A DNA stretch of 42,825 bases from an uncultured Mediterranea sp. (GCA_946056155.1 CAMGIP010000006.1:1-42825), one strand, 5' to 3'. Counted from the stretch's first letter, positions 32,730 to 41,789 are shown. Program-made: numbers and translations. Notes: a model not told the origin generated them from the letters alone.

Positions 32730-32781
32730 CCCTGAAAGGTCGGTGCATCCATGTCGCATAGACGCTACGGGCCTTTCAGGG
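32730..32781. terminator. Inverted repeat after the acyltransferase-3 gene
   Basis: CCCTGAAAGG (32730-32739) and CCTTTCAGGG (32772-32781) pair perfectly around a 32-nt loop, between two convergent genes. There is no T-run, so this may be a stem-only terminator or a REP-like element. Confidence 0.5.
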
Positions 32782-32820
32782 CGGATGGTTTCAGAGGGCA
32801 AATCCAGTCAGCGATACCGG

Positions 32821-33366
32821 TCAGACAGCAAATTTTTTAGGATGCTTGCCTCTGTATTGTTTGAAATGCTCCTTCATCTCCCGGATGCACTCCTCTACAT
32901 CCTGAGACATGTTCAGTTCACGTGTGATACTCAGCGTACGTGTGGGGAAATCAAAGCCCATCAGCAAGACAGGCACATGGGCTCCCTTGGCGATGTAGTA
33001 GAACCCCTTCTTCCACTCCGGGTTGGCCTTGCGCGTACCCTCCGGCGTGATGGTCAGCAGAAACTGCTCCCTTTCGTTGAACCGTTGCGCCATCTGCTCG
33101 GTGAGCGAAGTCTTGCGGCTTCTATCCACCGGAATACCTCCCAATGCACGGAAGATAGGGCCCAGCGGGAAGAAAAACCAATCCTTCTTCATCATGAAGT
33201 GCCCCTCGATACCCTCAGCGCGGGAGTAGATGAGTCCGATAAGCAGGTCCCAGTTCGATGTATGCGGAGCCATGCAGACCACGCACTTGTCGTAGATAGG
33301 CACCGTGACCTCACTTTTCCAGCCCATCAGACGGTAGAAGATGAATCGGCAGATGCTTCTTTTCAT
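32821..33366 (-). CDS. 1-acyl-glycerol-3-phosphate acyltransferase family protein (PlsC-like)
   Basis: This 181-residue protein is a short PlsC-family acyltransferase. The catalytic HTSNWD (His35, Asp40) is the HX4D motif, and PEGTR (108-112) is the phosphate-binding motif; GIPVDRSR (77-84) is also typical. It is shorter than E. coli PlsC (about 245) and lacks a clear long N-terminal anchor, which is common in the Bacteroidetes form. Substrate (lysophosphatidate or an ornithine-type lipid) is unknown. Its start overlaps the stop of the preceding small gene by 4 nt, so the two are coupled. Confidence 0.88.
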   Translation of the reverse strand: MKRSICRFIFYRLMGWKSEVTVPIYDKCVVCMAPHTSNWDLLIGLIYSRAEGIEGHFMMKKDWFFFPLGPIFRALGGIPVDRSRKTSLTEQMAQRFNEREQFLLTITPEGTRKANPEWKKGFYYIAKGAHVPVLLMGFDFPTRTLSITRELNMSQDVEECIREMKEHFKQYRGKHPKKFAV

Positions 33367-33638
33367 GCCTTGTGCAGCTTACCCATCTCCTCGATGATGG
33401 CGTTGGTTTCAGTCTGGATATCAGCCTTCAGTTTTCGGAAGAAAGGCTTTACGCTGCCCGGTTCGATGTGACAAACCCTGCGGAGGAATTCATCCTGCAT
33501 ATTCAGGATGCGGCTCATGAGTTCATCGGCTTTTTTCTGATCTGTACCGTTCATATACAGTTTGATGAAGAGGCACTCGCTGAACAGTTCTCCAGCCATA
33601 TAGTTAATCTGTTTTTTAATGGTTCTTTTGTTTGCCAT
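33363..33638 (-). CDS. Small helical protein of unknown function (91 residues)
   Basis: I do not recognise a named family. The protein is hydrophilic and probably all-helical, with no signal peptide or membrane segment; it begins MANKRTIKKQINYMAGELFSE and has one short Phe/Lys-rich segment (VKPFFRKLKADI). Its stop overlaps the ATG of the PlsC-like gene by 4 nt, indicating coupled translation and possibly a shared role in lipid metabolism. Coding evidence is the close packing and normal codon use. Confidence 0.75.
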   Translation of the reverse strand: MANKRTIKKQINYMAGELFSECLFIKLYMNGTDQKKADELMSRILNMQDEFLRRVCHIEPGSVKPFFRKLKADIQTETNAIIEEMGKLHKA

Positions 33639-33691
33639 AATGTTGAGTGATTAAGTTTTTGACTAATAGGAAAGAGAAGCTTCCCCAAATT

Positions 33692-33723
33692 TTTGGTAAA
33701 GATAGCGCTTTTTTTTATTTCTG
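33692..33723 (+). promoter_or_regulatory. Promoter of the YeiH-type gene
   Basis: TTTG (33692-33695), a 20-nt spacer and TATTTCTG (33716-33723, seven of eight matches to TAnnTTTG) lie 28 nt before the ATG. A GCGCTTTTTT sequence is repeated on both sides of the -7 box. Confidence 0.6.
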
Positions 33724-33751
33724 TGCGCTTTTTTAAAAGAAAAATAGATAT

Positions 33752-34768
33752 ATGAGTTCTTCCACCGTTTCGGCTCCACAGGAAGCCAATTTTCTTCAGC
33801 GTAATAATAAGCTGATTTACAAGGTTGTAGTGGCCGTTCTTGTACTCTGTCTGTTGGCTTGGTACATTCCGGCATGTAAGCCCTTCACATCGTGGGTTAC
33901 GCCCCCGATAGCACTCTTCAGCGGTTTGGCCTTTGCTCTGCTCTGTGGTCAGGCCTATCCCAAGTTCAACAAGAAGATGTCCAAGTATCTGCTCCAATAC
34001 TCTGTCGTAGGATTGGGATTCGGCATGAATCTCGAAGCTTCATTAGCTTCCGGTCGTGAAGGTATGGCCTTCACGGTTATCTCGGTAGTAGGTACATTGC
34101 TCATAGGTTGGATCATTGGCACCAAGTTTTTGAAGGTCAATCGCGACACCTCTTACCTCATCAGTTCCGGTACCGCCATCTGTGGCGGTAGTGCCATTGC
34201 CGCTGTGGGTTCGGTGCTGAAGGCCAAGGATAGCGACATGTCAGTAGCTTTGGGTACCATCTTCATCCTCAATGCCATCGCCCTCTTCATCTTCCCTCCC
34301 ATCGGCCACGCCCTGGGCATGGATGAGCAGCAGTTCGGCATGTGGGCCGCTATTGCCATCCACGATACCAGTTCGGTAGTAGGTGCAGGAGCAGCCTATG
34401 GCGAGAAGGCCTTAGAGGTAGCCACCACTATCAAGTTGACCCGTGCCCTCTGGATTATCCCCCTGGCCCTCTTCACTTCGGTCATTTTCAACCGCAAGGG
34501 CGGCAAGATTACCATTCCCTGGTTCATCCTCTTCTTTGTACTGGCCATGGTGGTCAACACCTATCTGCTCTCTACTACCGAGGTGGGTGCTGCTATCGGA
34601 AGTACGGTCAACTCATTGGCTCGTCAGTCCCTCACCGTGACCCTCTTCTTCATCGGAGCCTCACTCTCGCGTGACGTCATCAAGCAGGTAGGCATCAAAC
34701 CGATGATTCAGGGTGTGCTGCTCTGGATTGTGATCAGCGTAGCCACACTCTTCTATATCCTTTGGTAA
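33752..34768 (+). CDS. YeiH family (UPF0324) putative sulfate exporter
   Basis: This 338-residue membrane protein has about nine or ten transmembrane segments. It matches the YeiH/UPF0324 family through SVVGLGFGMNLEASL (about 84-98), the conserved SSGTAICGGSAIAAVGSVL (about 137-155), AIAIHDTSSVVGAGAAYGE (about 200-218) and the late LFFIGASLSRD. Database names call the family putative sulfate exporters; experimental support is thin. It is transcribed alone, between its own promoter and a bidirectional hairpin shared with the serine dehydratase gene. Confidence 0.9.
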   Translation: MSSSTVSAPQEANFLQRNNKLIYKVVVAVLVLCLLAWYIPACKPFTSWVTPPIALFSGLAFALLCGQAYPKFNKKMSKYLLQYSVVGLGFGMNLEASLASGREGMAFTVISVVGTLLIGWIIGTKFLKVNRDTSYLISSGTAICGGSAIAAVGSVLKAKDSDMSVALGTIFILNAIALFIFPPIGHALGMDEQQFGMWAAIAIHDTSSVVGAGAAYGEKALEVATTIKLTRALWIIPLALFTSVIFNRKGGKITIPWFILFFVLAMVVNTYLLSTTEVGAAIGSTVNSLARQSLTVTLFFIGASLSRDVIKQVGIKPMIQGVLLWIVISVATLFYILW

Positions 34769-34811
34769 GGATCTCCTTCTAATCGACCTGTTTCAGGTCC
34801 ACCATAGAGAG

Positions 34812-34859
34812 AAACCCCTAATATATAATGTACGCGTACATATTATATATTAGGGGTTT
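34812..34859. terminator. Long near-perfect palindromic terminator between convergent genes
   Basis: AAACCCCTAATATATAAT (34812-34829) pairs with the ATTATATATTAGGGGTTT half that ends at 34859, with only a 2-nt bulge, around the central palindrome TGTACGCGTACA. It is symmetrical, so it can end both the YeiH-type (plus) and serine dehydratase (minus) transcripts. Confidence 0.8.
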
Positions 34860-34918
34860 GTGTTATCCGTTGGTTCGCTGTCAGGCTGGAACGTCAGGGA
34901 GGTCTGGGGCAAAGCCGC

Positions 34919-36133
34919 TTACTTCATCGGATGGTAATCCTTGGCCAATCCTCCCTCGCTGGTCTCTTTGTAGAGCGAAGGCAGGTCGTTGCCCGTCTCC
35001 TTCATCACCTCCACCACCTTGTCGAACGATACCCGGTGCATACCATCGGTGAAAGAGGAGTAGAGGTTAGCATCCAAGGCACGGGCCGCAGCATAGGCAT
35101 TGCGCTCGATGCAGGGTATCTGAACCATGCCGCAAACCGGGTCGCAGGTCATACCCAAGTGGTGCTCCAGTCCCATCTCCGCTGCATACTCAATCTGTGA
35201 CGGGCTACCGCCGAAGAGCTGATTGGCCGCAGCCGAAGCCATGGAGCAGGCGGTGCCCACCTCTGCCTGACAACCCGCCTCGGCACCCGAGATGGAGGCG
35301 TTGTACTTCACGATATTACCGATGAGTCCCGCTGTAGCCAAGGCACGCAGGATGCGTGTGTCACTGAATTCGCGACTCTTCTGCAGGTGATAGAGCACCC
35401 CAGGCACCACGCCGCAAGAGCCACAGGTGGGTGCAGTGACGATGACCCCACCCGACGCATTCTCCTCGCTCACCGCCAAGGCATAGGCAAAGACCAGGCC
35501 GCGCGACTGGAGCGAAGACTTGTAGCCGCTCGCCTTGATGAAGTATGACGACGCCTTGCGCCGGAGGTTCAGCGGTCCCGGCAGCACCCCCTCCGCATCC
35601 AGTCCGCGCTTTACAGCCTCCCGCATCGTCTTCCACACCTCAAAGAGGTAGTCCCAGAGGTCGCTCTCCTCCCTCTCCTTAACATACTCCCAGTAGCTTC
35701 GTCCTGTCCGTTCGCACCATTGCAGGATATCCGTCATGTGGTTCATCTCATACACATCCGGTGTGTTCACCGACTGGTCACCATCCCCCTCTTCCGCCAG
35801 TGCGCCGCCGCCGATGCTATAGACCGTCCATACATCCGTGCGCTTGCCCTCTGCATCGAGCGATGTAAACTTCATCCCGTTGGGGTGAAACGGCAGGAAA
35901 ATCTTGGGTTCCCAGATAATCTTCACCGGGGCGTGCGGCTCCAGCACTTCGAGGATAGCCACATGCGTCATGTGTCCCTTGCCCGTAGCCGCCAGACTGC
36001 CATAGAGCGTCACTTCAAACGAAGCGGCCTCCGGGTGGCGTTTCAGAAAAATCTCGGCCGCCTTGCGTGGAGCCATCGTGTGGCTGCTGGAGGGGCCTGT
36101 ACCTATACGGTAAATTTCCTTGATTGATTTCAT
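34919..36133 (-). CDS. sdaA: L-serine ammonia-lyase, [4Fe-4S] single-chain type
   Basis: This 404-residue enzyme deaminates L-serine to pyruvate and ammonia. The N-terminal beta domain starts IGTGPSSSHTMAP (10-22), and the alpha domain carries TAPTCGSCGVVPG (233-245). The cluster ligands are probably Cys288, Cys330 and Cys341, with spacings of 42 and 11 as in characterised relatives. The ATG at 36133 gives the normal N-terminus; a longer upstream frame would overlap mutS2. It follows mutS2 by 55 nt on the same strand. Like others of its kind it should be oxygen-sensitive, in keeping with an anaerobe. Confidence 0.94.
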   Translation of the reverse strand: MKSIKEIYRIGTGPSSSHTMAPRKAAEIFLKRHPEAASFEVTLYGSLAATGKGHMTHVAILEVLEPHAPVKIIWEPKIFLPFHPNGMKFTSLDAEGKRTDVWTVYSIGGGALAEEGDGDQSVNTPDVYEMNHMTDILQWCERTGRSYWEYVKEREESDLWDYLFEVWKTMREAVKRGLDAEGVLPGPLNLRRKASSYFIKASGYKSSLQSRGLVFAYALAVSEENASGGVIVTAPTCGSCGVVPGVLYHLQKSREFSDTRILRALATAGLIGNIVKYNASISGAEAGCQAEVGTACSMASAAANQLFGGSPSQIEYAAEMGLEHHLGMTCDPVCGMVQIPCIERNAYAAARALDANLYSSFTDGMHRVSFDKVVEVMKETGNDLPSLYKETSEGGLAKDYHPMK

Positions 36134-36188
36134 ACGTATTATTATCGTTTGATGATTAGGTTCCATGAATTCATGCTGCAGCCAGTGG

Positions 36189-38708
36189 CTATTCCAGATC
36201 CACCACCGTGATGCCCGCACCCCCAAACTGCACATGCTCATCCTGGAAGTGGCGTACTCCGGCTACGCTCTGCAGATACTGGCGGATAAGGGTGCGGAGG
36301 ATGCCCGTACCCGTACCGTGTAGGATACGCACACGCGCCATGCCCACGAGGATAGCATCGTCGATGAAGTAGGTCACCGCCTGCAGAGCCTCGTCTCCGC
36401 GCATACCCCTCACATCGATATCCTGTTTGAAGTGGAGCTTCTTCTCGTACATCGCGTCCTGCGTCTGCGTGCTCACAAAGGTGCTTCGTGTCGAAATCTC
36501 CGCCTGCTTAGGGGAAGCCTTTGCATGTTCCAGTCGATCCATCTTCACCGTCGTCTTCAGCTGTCCGAAGATAACCGTGGCCTGCTTGCCACTGATCTCC
36601 ACAATCTGTCCCACGGTCGATTGACCTTTGAGCTTCACATGCCCTCCCACAGCAAAGGGAGCCGGGGCTTTCGGTGCTGCTGTTGCAGGGGCCGCCGTTC
36701 CCTCCTTGCCCTTCGCCTTCCGTTGCTTCTTCCGCTCCTCGCGCTCCTGCAGCAGTTTCATCTTCCGTGCAATGCGCTCCTCCTGTTCATCCAGCCTTCC
36801 CTGTTCCAGCTCCTCGCGGAAGGCCGCCAGCTCCTGCCGCGCCTTTTTCGTCTTCTCCTTCTCCGCTTGCGCCTCCTTGATGGCGCTGATGGTATTCTCG
36901 ATGCGCGAGTTTGCCTCCCTCATCAGCTGTTCCGCCTGCTCCTTCGCCTGACGGATAATCTCCTTCCGCTGCTTCTGCAGTTCCTCCATCTCCGCCTGGT
37001 ACTTCGCGATGGTCTCCTCCATCTGCTTCTCCCGCTGGCGTATATTCTGCCGTTTGTTCTCCCAGTAGCGTTTGTCGCGCACGATATCCTGCAGATACTT
37101 GTCCGCATTGATATAGTCGCTGCCCACCAGTTCCGATGCCTCCGCAATCACATCCTCAGGCAGACCGATTTTGCGTGCAATCTCCACGGCAAACGAGCTG
37201 CCCGGGTTGCCAATCTGCAGTTGGAAGAGCGCCTGCATCAGGTGCCGGTCGTAGAGCATGGCCCCGTTGACCACCCCTTCATGGTCCTCCGCAAAGTGCT
37301 TCAGGTTCTGGTAGTGCGTGGTGATGACCCCGTAGGTGCCCCGTTCGTTGAACCGTTTGAGCACCGCCTCCGCTATGGCCCCACCAATCTGCGGCTCCGT
37401 GCCGCCACCAAACTCATCAATCAGGATGAGCGAGCGCGGACTGCAGAGCTTCATCATCTGCTTCATGTTGGTCAGGTGCGACGAGTAGGTACTCAGGTCA
37501 TCCTCGATGCTCTGCTCGTCACCTATATCGATAAAGATACCCTCGAAGAGTCCCGCGTGGCTCCCCTCCCGTACCGGGATAGGCACCCCGCATTGCAGCA
37601 TATATTGCAGCAGTCCCACCGTCTTGAGGCAGACCGACTTGCCGCCGGCATTCGGACCCGAGATCAGCAGGATGCGTTGCCGGCTGTTGAGCGTGATGTC
37701 CAGCGGTACCACCTTCTTGCCATGTTTGGCCAAGGAGGCCTGCAGCAGCGGATGCACCGCCTGAATCCAGTCCAGCACCTGCTCCTCCTCCAAGGCCGGC
37801 TTCACCGCGCCCCAGCTGAGGGCACAGAGTGCCTTGGCCCGGATGAAGTCCACCTCCGAGAGAAACTCATAGGCCACCAAGAGCGAAGGCACCATCGGCC
37901 GAAGCAAAGCCGAAAACTCCGTGAGGATACGGATGATCTCCCTGCGCTCATCGCTCTCCAGTTCGCGGATGCGGTTGTTGGCCTCCACCACCTCTGCCGG
38001 TTCGATGAAGACCGTTTTTCCACTGGCCGACTCATCATGCACGATACCTTTGATTTTCCGTTTCATGGCCGGAGCCACCGGAATCACCAGTCGTCCGTCA
38101 CGCAGGGTAGGGGCGATGTCCTTCTCCACCACACCCTCCTGCTGCGCGTTGCGCAGGATGCTGTTGAGCGAGCGTGAGATACTGTTCATCGTAGCACTCA
38201 GTTCGTGGCGGATGCGGGCCAGTGCCGGAGAAGCATTGTCCTTCATCTTTCCATACGGAGAGAGGATGGCATTGATCTTCTGAATTACCTGCGGAAAGAG
38301 TTCGATGTCGCCCGCCAGTCGGGAGAGGCAAGGGTAGGGCGTCTGCTGCTCCTCCTCATCCTCCTCGGCATTGCCACCCAGGAGGAACCTCACGATGAGG
38401 TGAATCGTCTCCAAGGAGCGTCTCAGGTCAAAGAGTTCCTGTTCGTCCAAGAAGAGCCCCTCTACGCGGATGCGGCGTAGCGAAGGACGCACATCAAAGT
38501 AGTGTTGGGCAGGAAACTCCTCCTCCCCCTGCAGGATGCGCATCATCTCCTCTGTCTGGTCCAGCCATTCGTTCACCTCCGACATGCGGTCGGCAAAGTG
38601 CATCTCCTGCACGCGCTCCTCACCCAAAGAGCTGAGGCATCGTTCGCGCAAGAGTCGTCTGATTTGGTCAAATCCTATCTTTTCTTCGAAGTTTTGTGGG
38701 TATATCAT
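36189..38708 (-). CDS. mutS2: Endonuclease MutS2
   Basis: This 839-residue protein is a MutS paralogue that lacks the mismatch-recognition domains and suppresses recombination or rescues collided ribosomes in other bacteria. The core helical clamp domain (about 1-330) precedes the ABC-type ATPase with Walker A GPNAGGKS (351-358) and the LIDEFGGGTEP Walker B region. A long charged coiled coil (about 520-660) follows, then an Ala/Pro-rich linker, a KOW-like segment, and a C-terminal Smr nuclease domain with IDVRGMRG and LHGTGTGIL. Length and domain order are typical. Confidence 0.95.
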   Translation of the reverse strand: MIYPQNFEEKIGFDQIRRLLRERCLSSLGEERVQEMHFADRMSEVNEWLDQTEEMMRILQGEEEFPAQHYFDVRPSLRRIRVEGLFLDEQELFDLRRSLETIHLIVRFLLGGNAEEDEEEQQTPYPCLSRLAGDIELFPQVIQKINAILSPYGKMKDNASPALARIRHELSATMNSISRSLNSILRNAQQEGVVEKDIAPTLRDGRLVIPVAPAMKRKIKGIVHDESASGKTVFIEPAEVVEANNRIRELESDERREIIRILTEFSALLRPMVPSLLVAYEFLSEVDFIRAKALCALSWGAVKPALEEEQVLDWIQAVHPLLQASLAKHGKKVVPLDITLNSRQRILLISGPNAGGKSVCLKTVGLLQYMLQCGVPIPVREGSHAGLFEGIFIDIGDEQSIEDDLSTYSSHLTNMKQMMKLCSPRSLILIDEFGGGTEPQIGGAIAEAVLKRFNERGTYGVITTHYQNLKHFAEDHEGVVNGAMLYDRHLMQALFQLQIGNPGSSFAVEIARKIGLPEDVIAEASELVGSDYINADKYLQDIVRDKRYWENKRQNIRQREKQMEETIAKYQAEMEELQKQRKEIIRQAKEQAEQLMREANSRIENTISAIKEAQAEKEKTKKARQELAAFREELEQGRLDEQEERIARKMKLLQEREERKKQRKAKGKEGTAAPATAAPKAPAPFAVGGHVKLKGQSTVGQIVEISGKQATVIFGQLKTTVKMDRLEHAKASPKQAEISTRSTFVSTQTQDAMYEKKLHFKQDIDVRGMRGDEALQAVTYFIDDAILVGMARVRILHGTGTGILRTLIRQYLQSVAGVRHFQDEHVQFGGAGITVVDLE

Positions 38709-38731
38709 GGGTCAAAAGTCTATTTTGAGTG

Positions 38732-38739
38732 CAAAATTA
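38732..38739 (-). promoter_or_regulatory. -7 promoter box of mutS2
   Basis: TAATTTTG on the minus strand matches TAnnTTTG exactly, 23 nt before the ATG. No TTTG stands at the usual -33 distance. Confidence 0.5.
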
Positions 38740-38769
38740 CACTTTTTCTTGAAAAAAATCACGGAATTG

Positions 38770-38800
38770 TTTGCAGATTTAAAAATAATGCCTACCTTTG
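38770..38800 (+). promoter_or_regulatory. Promoter of tRNA-Ser
   Basis: TTTG (38770-38773), a 19-nt spacer and TACCTTTG (38793-38800) match the Bacteroides consensus fully. Transcription would begin near 38807, giving a 75-nt 5' extension to be removed from the tRNA. Confidence 0.85.
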
Positions 38801-38881
38801 CAGCGCAATTGAGGGACAGAGATACTGAAACCTTGAAGCGAAAGGCAATTCACTCTGAAAATCTCGGTTGTGCTCCTTCTT

Positions 38882-38969
38882 GGAAAGGTGGTAGAGTGGT
38901 CGATTACAGCGGTCTTGAAAACCGCCGTACCGAGAGGTACCGGGGGTTCGAATCCCTCCCTTTCCGCCA
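38882..38969 (+). tRNA. tRNA-Ser (anticodon UGA)
   Basis: This 88-nt sequence folds as a class II tRNA. The acceptor stem GGAAAGG pairs with CCTTTCC, the discriminator is G, and CCA is encoded. The anticodon loop CTTGAAA within GCGGT/ACCGC gives anticodon TGA, reading UCA and other Ser codons. A long variable arm (GTACCGAGAGGTAC) confirms the serine type, and the T loop is GTTCGAATC. Confidence 0.96.
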
Positions 38970-38971
38970 CG

Positions 38972-39008
38972 AACTCCGTAAGTCATCCGGCTTGCGGAGT
39001 TTTTTTTA
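38972..39008 (+). terminator. Terminator of tRNA-Ser
   Basis: AACTCCG pairs with CGGAGTT (stem extended by AAG/CTT), followed by eight or nine T. It begins 3 nt after the encoded CCA. Confidence 0.92.
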
Positions 39009-39041
39009 TCATTATTCATTAACCAATTATTCATTATTACT

Positions 39042-39761
39042 ATGTTTCTCCTCCTTCTGCTTTTCCTCCCCTTGGCAGGCATTCAGGCCCAGCAGTTGCG
39101 TTTCGACTCCGTGCAGGCCCGCTTCCCTCGGTTGCAGCAAGAGTCTGAACCCTATGCGGTACATTACGGCTTCACCAACGAAGGTCCGCAGCCTGTGAAG
39201 ATTACCGAAGTCACCCTCTCCTGCGGATGCCTCTCCGCCACCTATCCCCAGGGCGAGATAGCCCCCGGAGCAGGCGGCACCGTCACCGTCACCTTCCGTC
39301 CCAAAGGCTATATTGGCCCCATCCTTCGCGAGGCCTGCGTCTATACCACCCACTCCGGTGAAGAGCCCGCCCAGTGCCTCATCCTTCGTGGCGAGGTGCT
39401 CCCTCCCTCCGACCCCTGGTATCCCTATCCCCATCACCTCGGTCTCCTACGCACCAAGCAGAAGAGCGTCACCTTCCGCATCCGCGGACGCAGCGGCAAG
39501 ATGGTGGAAGCCGTTGTAGCCGTCAATAGCGGCAAGCAACCCCTGCACATCACCGCAGACGGTCTTCCCCCATACCTCACTTTCGCCACAGCCCCCGCCA
39601 CTATAGAGGCAGGGCAGGAGAGTGACCTCCGCTTCACCCTCCAGTTGGATGCCCTTCCCCCCAAGGTACGTCAGGAAGGCATCACCCTTCAAGTTAAGCT
39701 TCAAGGCACCGGTGCACCCGCCGATGACCTCCCCGTTTTCCAGATTCGGCTGCTTCCTTGA
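39042..39761 (+). CDS. DUF1573 domain-containing exported protein
   Basis: This 239-residue protein starts with a short signal peptide (MFLLLLLFLPLAGIQAQ, cleavage near residue 17). Residues about 30-115 form the DUF1573 immunoglobulin-like domain common in Bacteroidetes, with the hallmark TLSCGCLSATYP and GGTVTVTFRPKGYIGP. A second Ig-like region follows to the end. Such proteins are exported; their role is not established. The gene begins 33 nt after the tRNA terminator, with an 11-bp direct repeat ATTATTCATTA (39011-39021, 39026-39036) just before it. No clear promoter box was found. Confidence 0.88.
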   Translation: MFLLLLLFLPLAGIQAQQLRFDSVQARFPRLQQESEPYAVHYGFTNEGPQPVKITEVTLSCGCLSATYPQGEIAPGAGGTVTVTFRPKGYIGPILREACVYTTHSGEEPAQCLILRGEVLPPSDPWYPYPHHLGLLRTKQKSVTFRIRGRSGKMVEAVVAVNSGKQPLHITADGLPPYLTFATAPATIEAGQESDLRFTLQLDALPPKVRQEGITLQVKLQGTGAPADDLPVFQIRLLP

Positions 39762-39867
39762 GCATTTCAGAATTCGCCAAAATCTGCCTATTCCCTGTTC
39801 TAAATGAGAACTTGCTCGATAAATGTAGCACATTCTCTTCTCTTTTGTGCAAAAAAGCCACTTTCTG

Positions 39868-39899
39868 TTTGGCTGTGAGGGATAGAAAAACTATCTTTG
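39868..39899 (+). promoter_or_regulatory. Promoter of the acyl-CoA ligase gene
   Basis: TTTG (39868-39871), a 20-nt spacer and TATCTTTG (39892-39899) match the Bacteroides consensus fully. The start near 39906 leaves a 28-nt leader to the ATG at 39934. Confidence 0.85.
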
Positions 39900-39933
39900 C
39901 GCAAATTTTGTTTAAGTGTGTAATACAACCCGC

Positions 39934-41601
39934 ATGGAGACACAACTCAGTTTTACTGACTACATAGAACAGAGCATCATCCGCCATTGGGACAAGGATG
40001 CCTTGACCGATTACAAGGGCAGCACGTTGCAATACAAGGACGTGGCCCGTAAGATCGCCAAGTTTCATATTGTTATGGAAGCAGCCGGTATCCAGCCGGG
40101 TGACAAGGTAGCCTTATGCGGCCGTAACAGCGCCCATTGGGCCGTGGCCTTCCTCGCTACTGTCACCTACGGTGCCGTGATAGTGCCCATCCTGCATGAG
40201 TTCAAGTCCGATAACATCCACAACATCGTCAACCACTCCGAGGCCAAGTTCCTCCTTGTGGGCGACCGCGTCTGGGAGAACCTCGATGAGCGAGCCATGC
40301 CCGCCCTGTTAGGCATCTGCCTGCTCAATGACTTCTCCTTGGTGGTCTCCCGTCATGCCGGACTGAAGGAGGCCTTTGAGCGTCGCAACGCCATCTACGG
40401 AGAGCGTTATCCCTGCAATTTCCGTCCCGAGCATATCAGCTACCGCAAGGAGAGCAGTCCGCGGCAGCTTGTCGTCATCAACTACACCTCCGGCACCACC
40501 GGCTACAGCAAGGGCGTCATGCTCTCCTGTCACAGCCTCTGGTCCAACATCCGCTATTGTCAGGAGATGCTCCCCGTACAGCCAGGCGACCACATCGTCT
40601 CCATGCTCCCCTTAGGCCACGTCTTCGGCATGGTCTATGACTTCCTCTTCGGATTCTGTGCCGGCGCCCACCTCTTCTTCCTCACCCGGATGCCCACCCC
40701 CAAGATTATCGCCCAGTCGTTTGCCGAAATCCGGCCCCGCGTCATCTCCAGTGTGCCCCTGATTGTGGAGAAGATTATCAAGAAAGACATCATCCCGCAG
40801 GTCGATAACCGCTTAGGCAAGCTCCTCCTTCGCCTGCCCGTCATCAACGACCGCGTCAAGGCCGAGTTGCGCAAGCGGGCCATGGAGGTTTTCGGCAACA
40901 ATTTCGATGAGATTATCATCGGTGGTGCCCCCTTCAATGCAGACGTAGAGCGTTTCCTCAAGTATATCGGCTTCCCCTATACCATAGCCTACGGCATGAC
41001 CGAGTGCGGCCCCATCATCTGCTCCTCCCGCTGGGACAACCTCAAGCTCACCTCCTGTGGACAGGCCGCCTCACGCATGGAGGTCCGCATCGACTCGCCT
41101 GACCCCGAACATGTGGCCGGAGAGATTATCTGCAAGGGCGACAACCTCATGCTCGGCTACTACAAGAACGAAGAGGCCACCCGTCAGATTATCGATGTCA
41201 ATGGCTGGCTTCACACCGGTGACCTCGGCACCATGGATGCCGAAGGCCATGTCTTTGTCCGCGGCCGCAGCAAGAACATGCTCCTCACCGCCTCCGGGCA
41301 GAACATCTATCCCGAGGAGATAGAGAGCAAGCTCAACAACATGCCCTATGTGGCTGAGTCCCTCATCGTCCTGCAGAAGCAGCAGCTCGTTGCCCTCATC
41401 TATCCCGACTTTGACGACGCCTTTGCCCACGGTCTCAAGCAGGAGGACATCAAACGCGCCATGGAGGCCAACCGCATCGAGCTCAACCACTCCCTGCCCG
41501 GCTACAGCCAGATAACCAAGGTGAAGATTATCTTCGAAGAGTTTGAGAAGACCGCCAAAAAAAGCATCAAGCGCTTCATGTATCAGGAGGCGAAAGGGTA
41601 G
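39934..41601 (+). CDS. Long-chain fatty acid-CoA ligase (AMP-binding family)
   Basis: This 555-residue enzyme activates a carboxylic acid with ATP through an acyl-adenylate and probably transfers it to CoA. The P-loop-like NYTSGTTGYSKG (183-194), YGMTECGP in the middle (A5 motif), HTGDLG (A7 motif), and the late Lys in KTAKKSIKRF are all present, so it should be active. Relatives in Bacteroides are annotated long-chain acyl-CoA synthetases. The ATG at 39934 is preferred to a GTG six codons upstream, on the grounds of promoter distance and a conserved-looking N-terminus. It is transcribed alone with its own promoter and terminator. Confidence 0.92.
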   Translation: METQLSFTDYIEQSIIRHWDKDALTDYKGSTLQYKDVARKIAKFHIVMEAAGIQPGDKVALCGRNSAHWAVAFLATVTYGAVIVPILHEFKSDNIHNIVNHSEAKFLLVGDRVWENLDERAMPALLGICLLNDFSLVVSRHAGLKEAFERRNAIYGERYPCNFRPEHISYRKESSPRQLVVINYTSGTTGYSKGVMLSCHSLWSNIRYCQEMLPVQPGDHIVSMLPLGHVFGMVYDFLFGFCAGAHLFFLTRMPTPKIIAQSFAEIRPRVISSVPLIVEKIIKKDIIPQVDNRLGKLLLRLPVINDRVKAELRKRAMEVFGNNFDEIIIGGAPFNADVERFLKYIGFPYTIAYGMTECGPIICSSRWDNLKLTSCGQAASRMEVRIDSPDPEHVAGEIICKGDNLMLGYYKNEEATRQIIDVNGWLHTGDLGTMDAEGHVFVRGRSKNMLLTASGQNIYPEEIESKLNNMPYVAESLIVLQKQQLVALIYPDFDDAFAHGLKQEDIKRAMEANRIELNHSLPGYSQITKVKIIFEEFEKTAKKSIKRFMYQEAKG

Positions 41602-41743
41602 AGGCCTTCAGATTGGCAGCGCCGAACCGAAAATCGCAGCAGATGCAAGCAGAAAACAGCAGTAGCCTCAAGCTGATAACCGCAGCAGCGAACCGAAAAA
41701 ATCCCGGGATAACGAATGAAATAAGCAGTTCATACTATAGAGA

Positions 41744-41788
41744 AAAAGAGGAAAGAGAACCCCGATAGGTCTTCTTTCCTCTTTTTTT
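41744..41788 (+). terminator. Terminator of the acyl-CoA ligase gene
   Basis: AAAGAGGAAAG pairs with CTTTCCTCTTT (outer stem about 11 bp plus a partly paired inner part closed by ACC/GGT), followed by a T-run. It lies directly before the next promoter. Confidence 0.85.
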
Positions 41789-41789
41789 A

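Noticed and set aside
36432..38177. Long plus-strand open frame (581 codons) opposite mutS2
   Set aside because: It is antisense to a clear MutS2 with intact domains; composition (Leu/Arg/His-rich) is that of a shadow frame.
38882..38969. tRNA-Ser as an integration site for a mobile element
   Set aside because: The tRNA is followed directly by its own terminator and a core gene; no integrase, no repeated tRNA 3' end and no change in gene content is visible.
41602..41710. Possible degenerate coding sequence or CRISPR-like repeats (CGAACCGAAAA twice)
   Set aside because: Only two copies, unequal flanks and no open frame; best viewed as a small imperfect duplication.
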